This document shows positions 63,923 to 64,000 of a stretch of 64,000 nt of DNA, one piece after another. The position numbers were made by a program, and so were the translations under genes. The DNA is from Vibrio harveyi NBRC 15634 = ATCC 14126 = KCTC 12724 (GTDB taxonomy: Bacteria > Pseudomonadota > Gammaproteobacteria > Enterobacterales > Vibrionaceae). Location of the stretch: NCBI RefSeq assembly GCF_001591145.1, contig NZ_BCUF01000007.1, positions 1 through 64,000 of the forward strand, written 5' to 3'. The notes beneath the pieces are model-generated. The model was not told the DNA's origin. It searched no databases and worked only from the letters and a program-made list of their open reading frames with translations. Each line of letters begins with the position of its first letter. The stretch's first letter is position 1.

Positions 63923-64000
63923 ATGAATGAAGTACAAAGACACAATGGCATTCTGTCTTTATTAGAAGAAAATCAGACGATTAACGTCTCACACATTATT
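63923..64000 (+). CDS. DeoR-family regulator, partial (UlaR-like)
   Basis: The first 26 codons of a gene cut by the window end. The sequence MNEVQRHNGILSLLEENQTI matches the start of a DeoR winged-helix domain. AGGG lies eight bases before the ATG; an in-frame ATG six bases earlier is possible. Its divergent position next to the ula operon points to UlaR function. Confidence 0.75.
   Translation, partial: MNEVQRHNGILSLLEENQTINVSHII

Overview
The window looks like part of the secondary chromosome of a Vibrio of the Harveyi clade (V. parahaemolyticus / V. alginolyticus-like). Reasons are a secreted ChiA-type chitinase whose catalytic Glu falls at residue 315, as in Vibrio ChiA; many Vibrio-type small families (DUF2999, DUF2850, DUF3081, PpnP, NhaD); AT-rich intergenic DNA; and copies of a Vibrio-like intergenic repeat bounded by TATACCCAAGT. 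I see no rRNA, tRNA, CRISPR array, intact insertion sequence or integrase. The assignment to the secondary chromosome rests on recall of synteny and was not computed.

Layout. 0.2-3.5 kb: RluA-type pseudouridine synthase and a MATE pump. 3.7-13.3 kb: a LacI-controlled oligosaccharide locus (LacI, periplasmic binding protein, two permeases, GH1 beta-glucosidase, MalK-type ATPase), a second LacI regulator and an outer-membrane sugar porin. TGAAA/TTTCA palindromes lie in front of both the operon and the porin. 13.8-24.6 kb: diguanylate cyclase, PpnP, chitinase, hydrolase/TetR pair, acyltransferase, a 38-residue membrane protein, NhaD and a GFA-family protein. 24.6-27.9 kb: an atypical island with a CesT-like type III secretion chaperone and a 577-residue candidate effector, preceded by an ExsA-like promoter box and flanked by small or broken ORFs. 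27.9-31.7 kb: YitT, DUF302 and a U32-family protein.

31.8-41.0 kb: a nine-gene aga operon for N-acetylgalactosamine/galactosamine (agaR-kbaZ-agaS-PTS IIB-IIC-IID-IIA-agaA-kbaY), with a second AgaR-like regulator beyond a long intergenic region full of CTTTC/GAAAG sites. 41.2-48.8 kb: DUF3297, an ABC ATPase/permease/AttH-like lipoprotein operon, an AraC regulator and a second MATE pump. 49-56 kb: an alkylation-repair pair (Ada N-domain-AlkA fusion plus a methyltransferase), DoxX, a divergent hdfR-maoP pair and a solitary nagB. 56-58 kb: a possible nuclease-fold protein, a small unknown gene and a full-length 266-bp repeat. 58.1-64.0 kb: an L-ascorbate (ula) operon with a fused EIICB and an embedded HAD phosphatase, divergent from a DeoR-type regulator cut by the window end.

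Taken together the window is mainly a carbohydrate-scavenging region for beta-glucosides, chitin/amino sugars, GalNAc and ascorbate. Each locus carries its own regulator and visible operator-like repeats. The type III secretion cassette is the part least like its surroundings and the most promising unexplored system.
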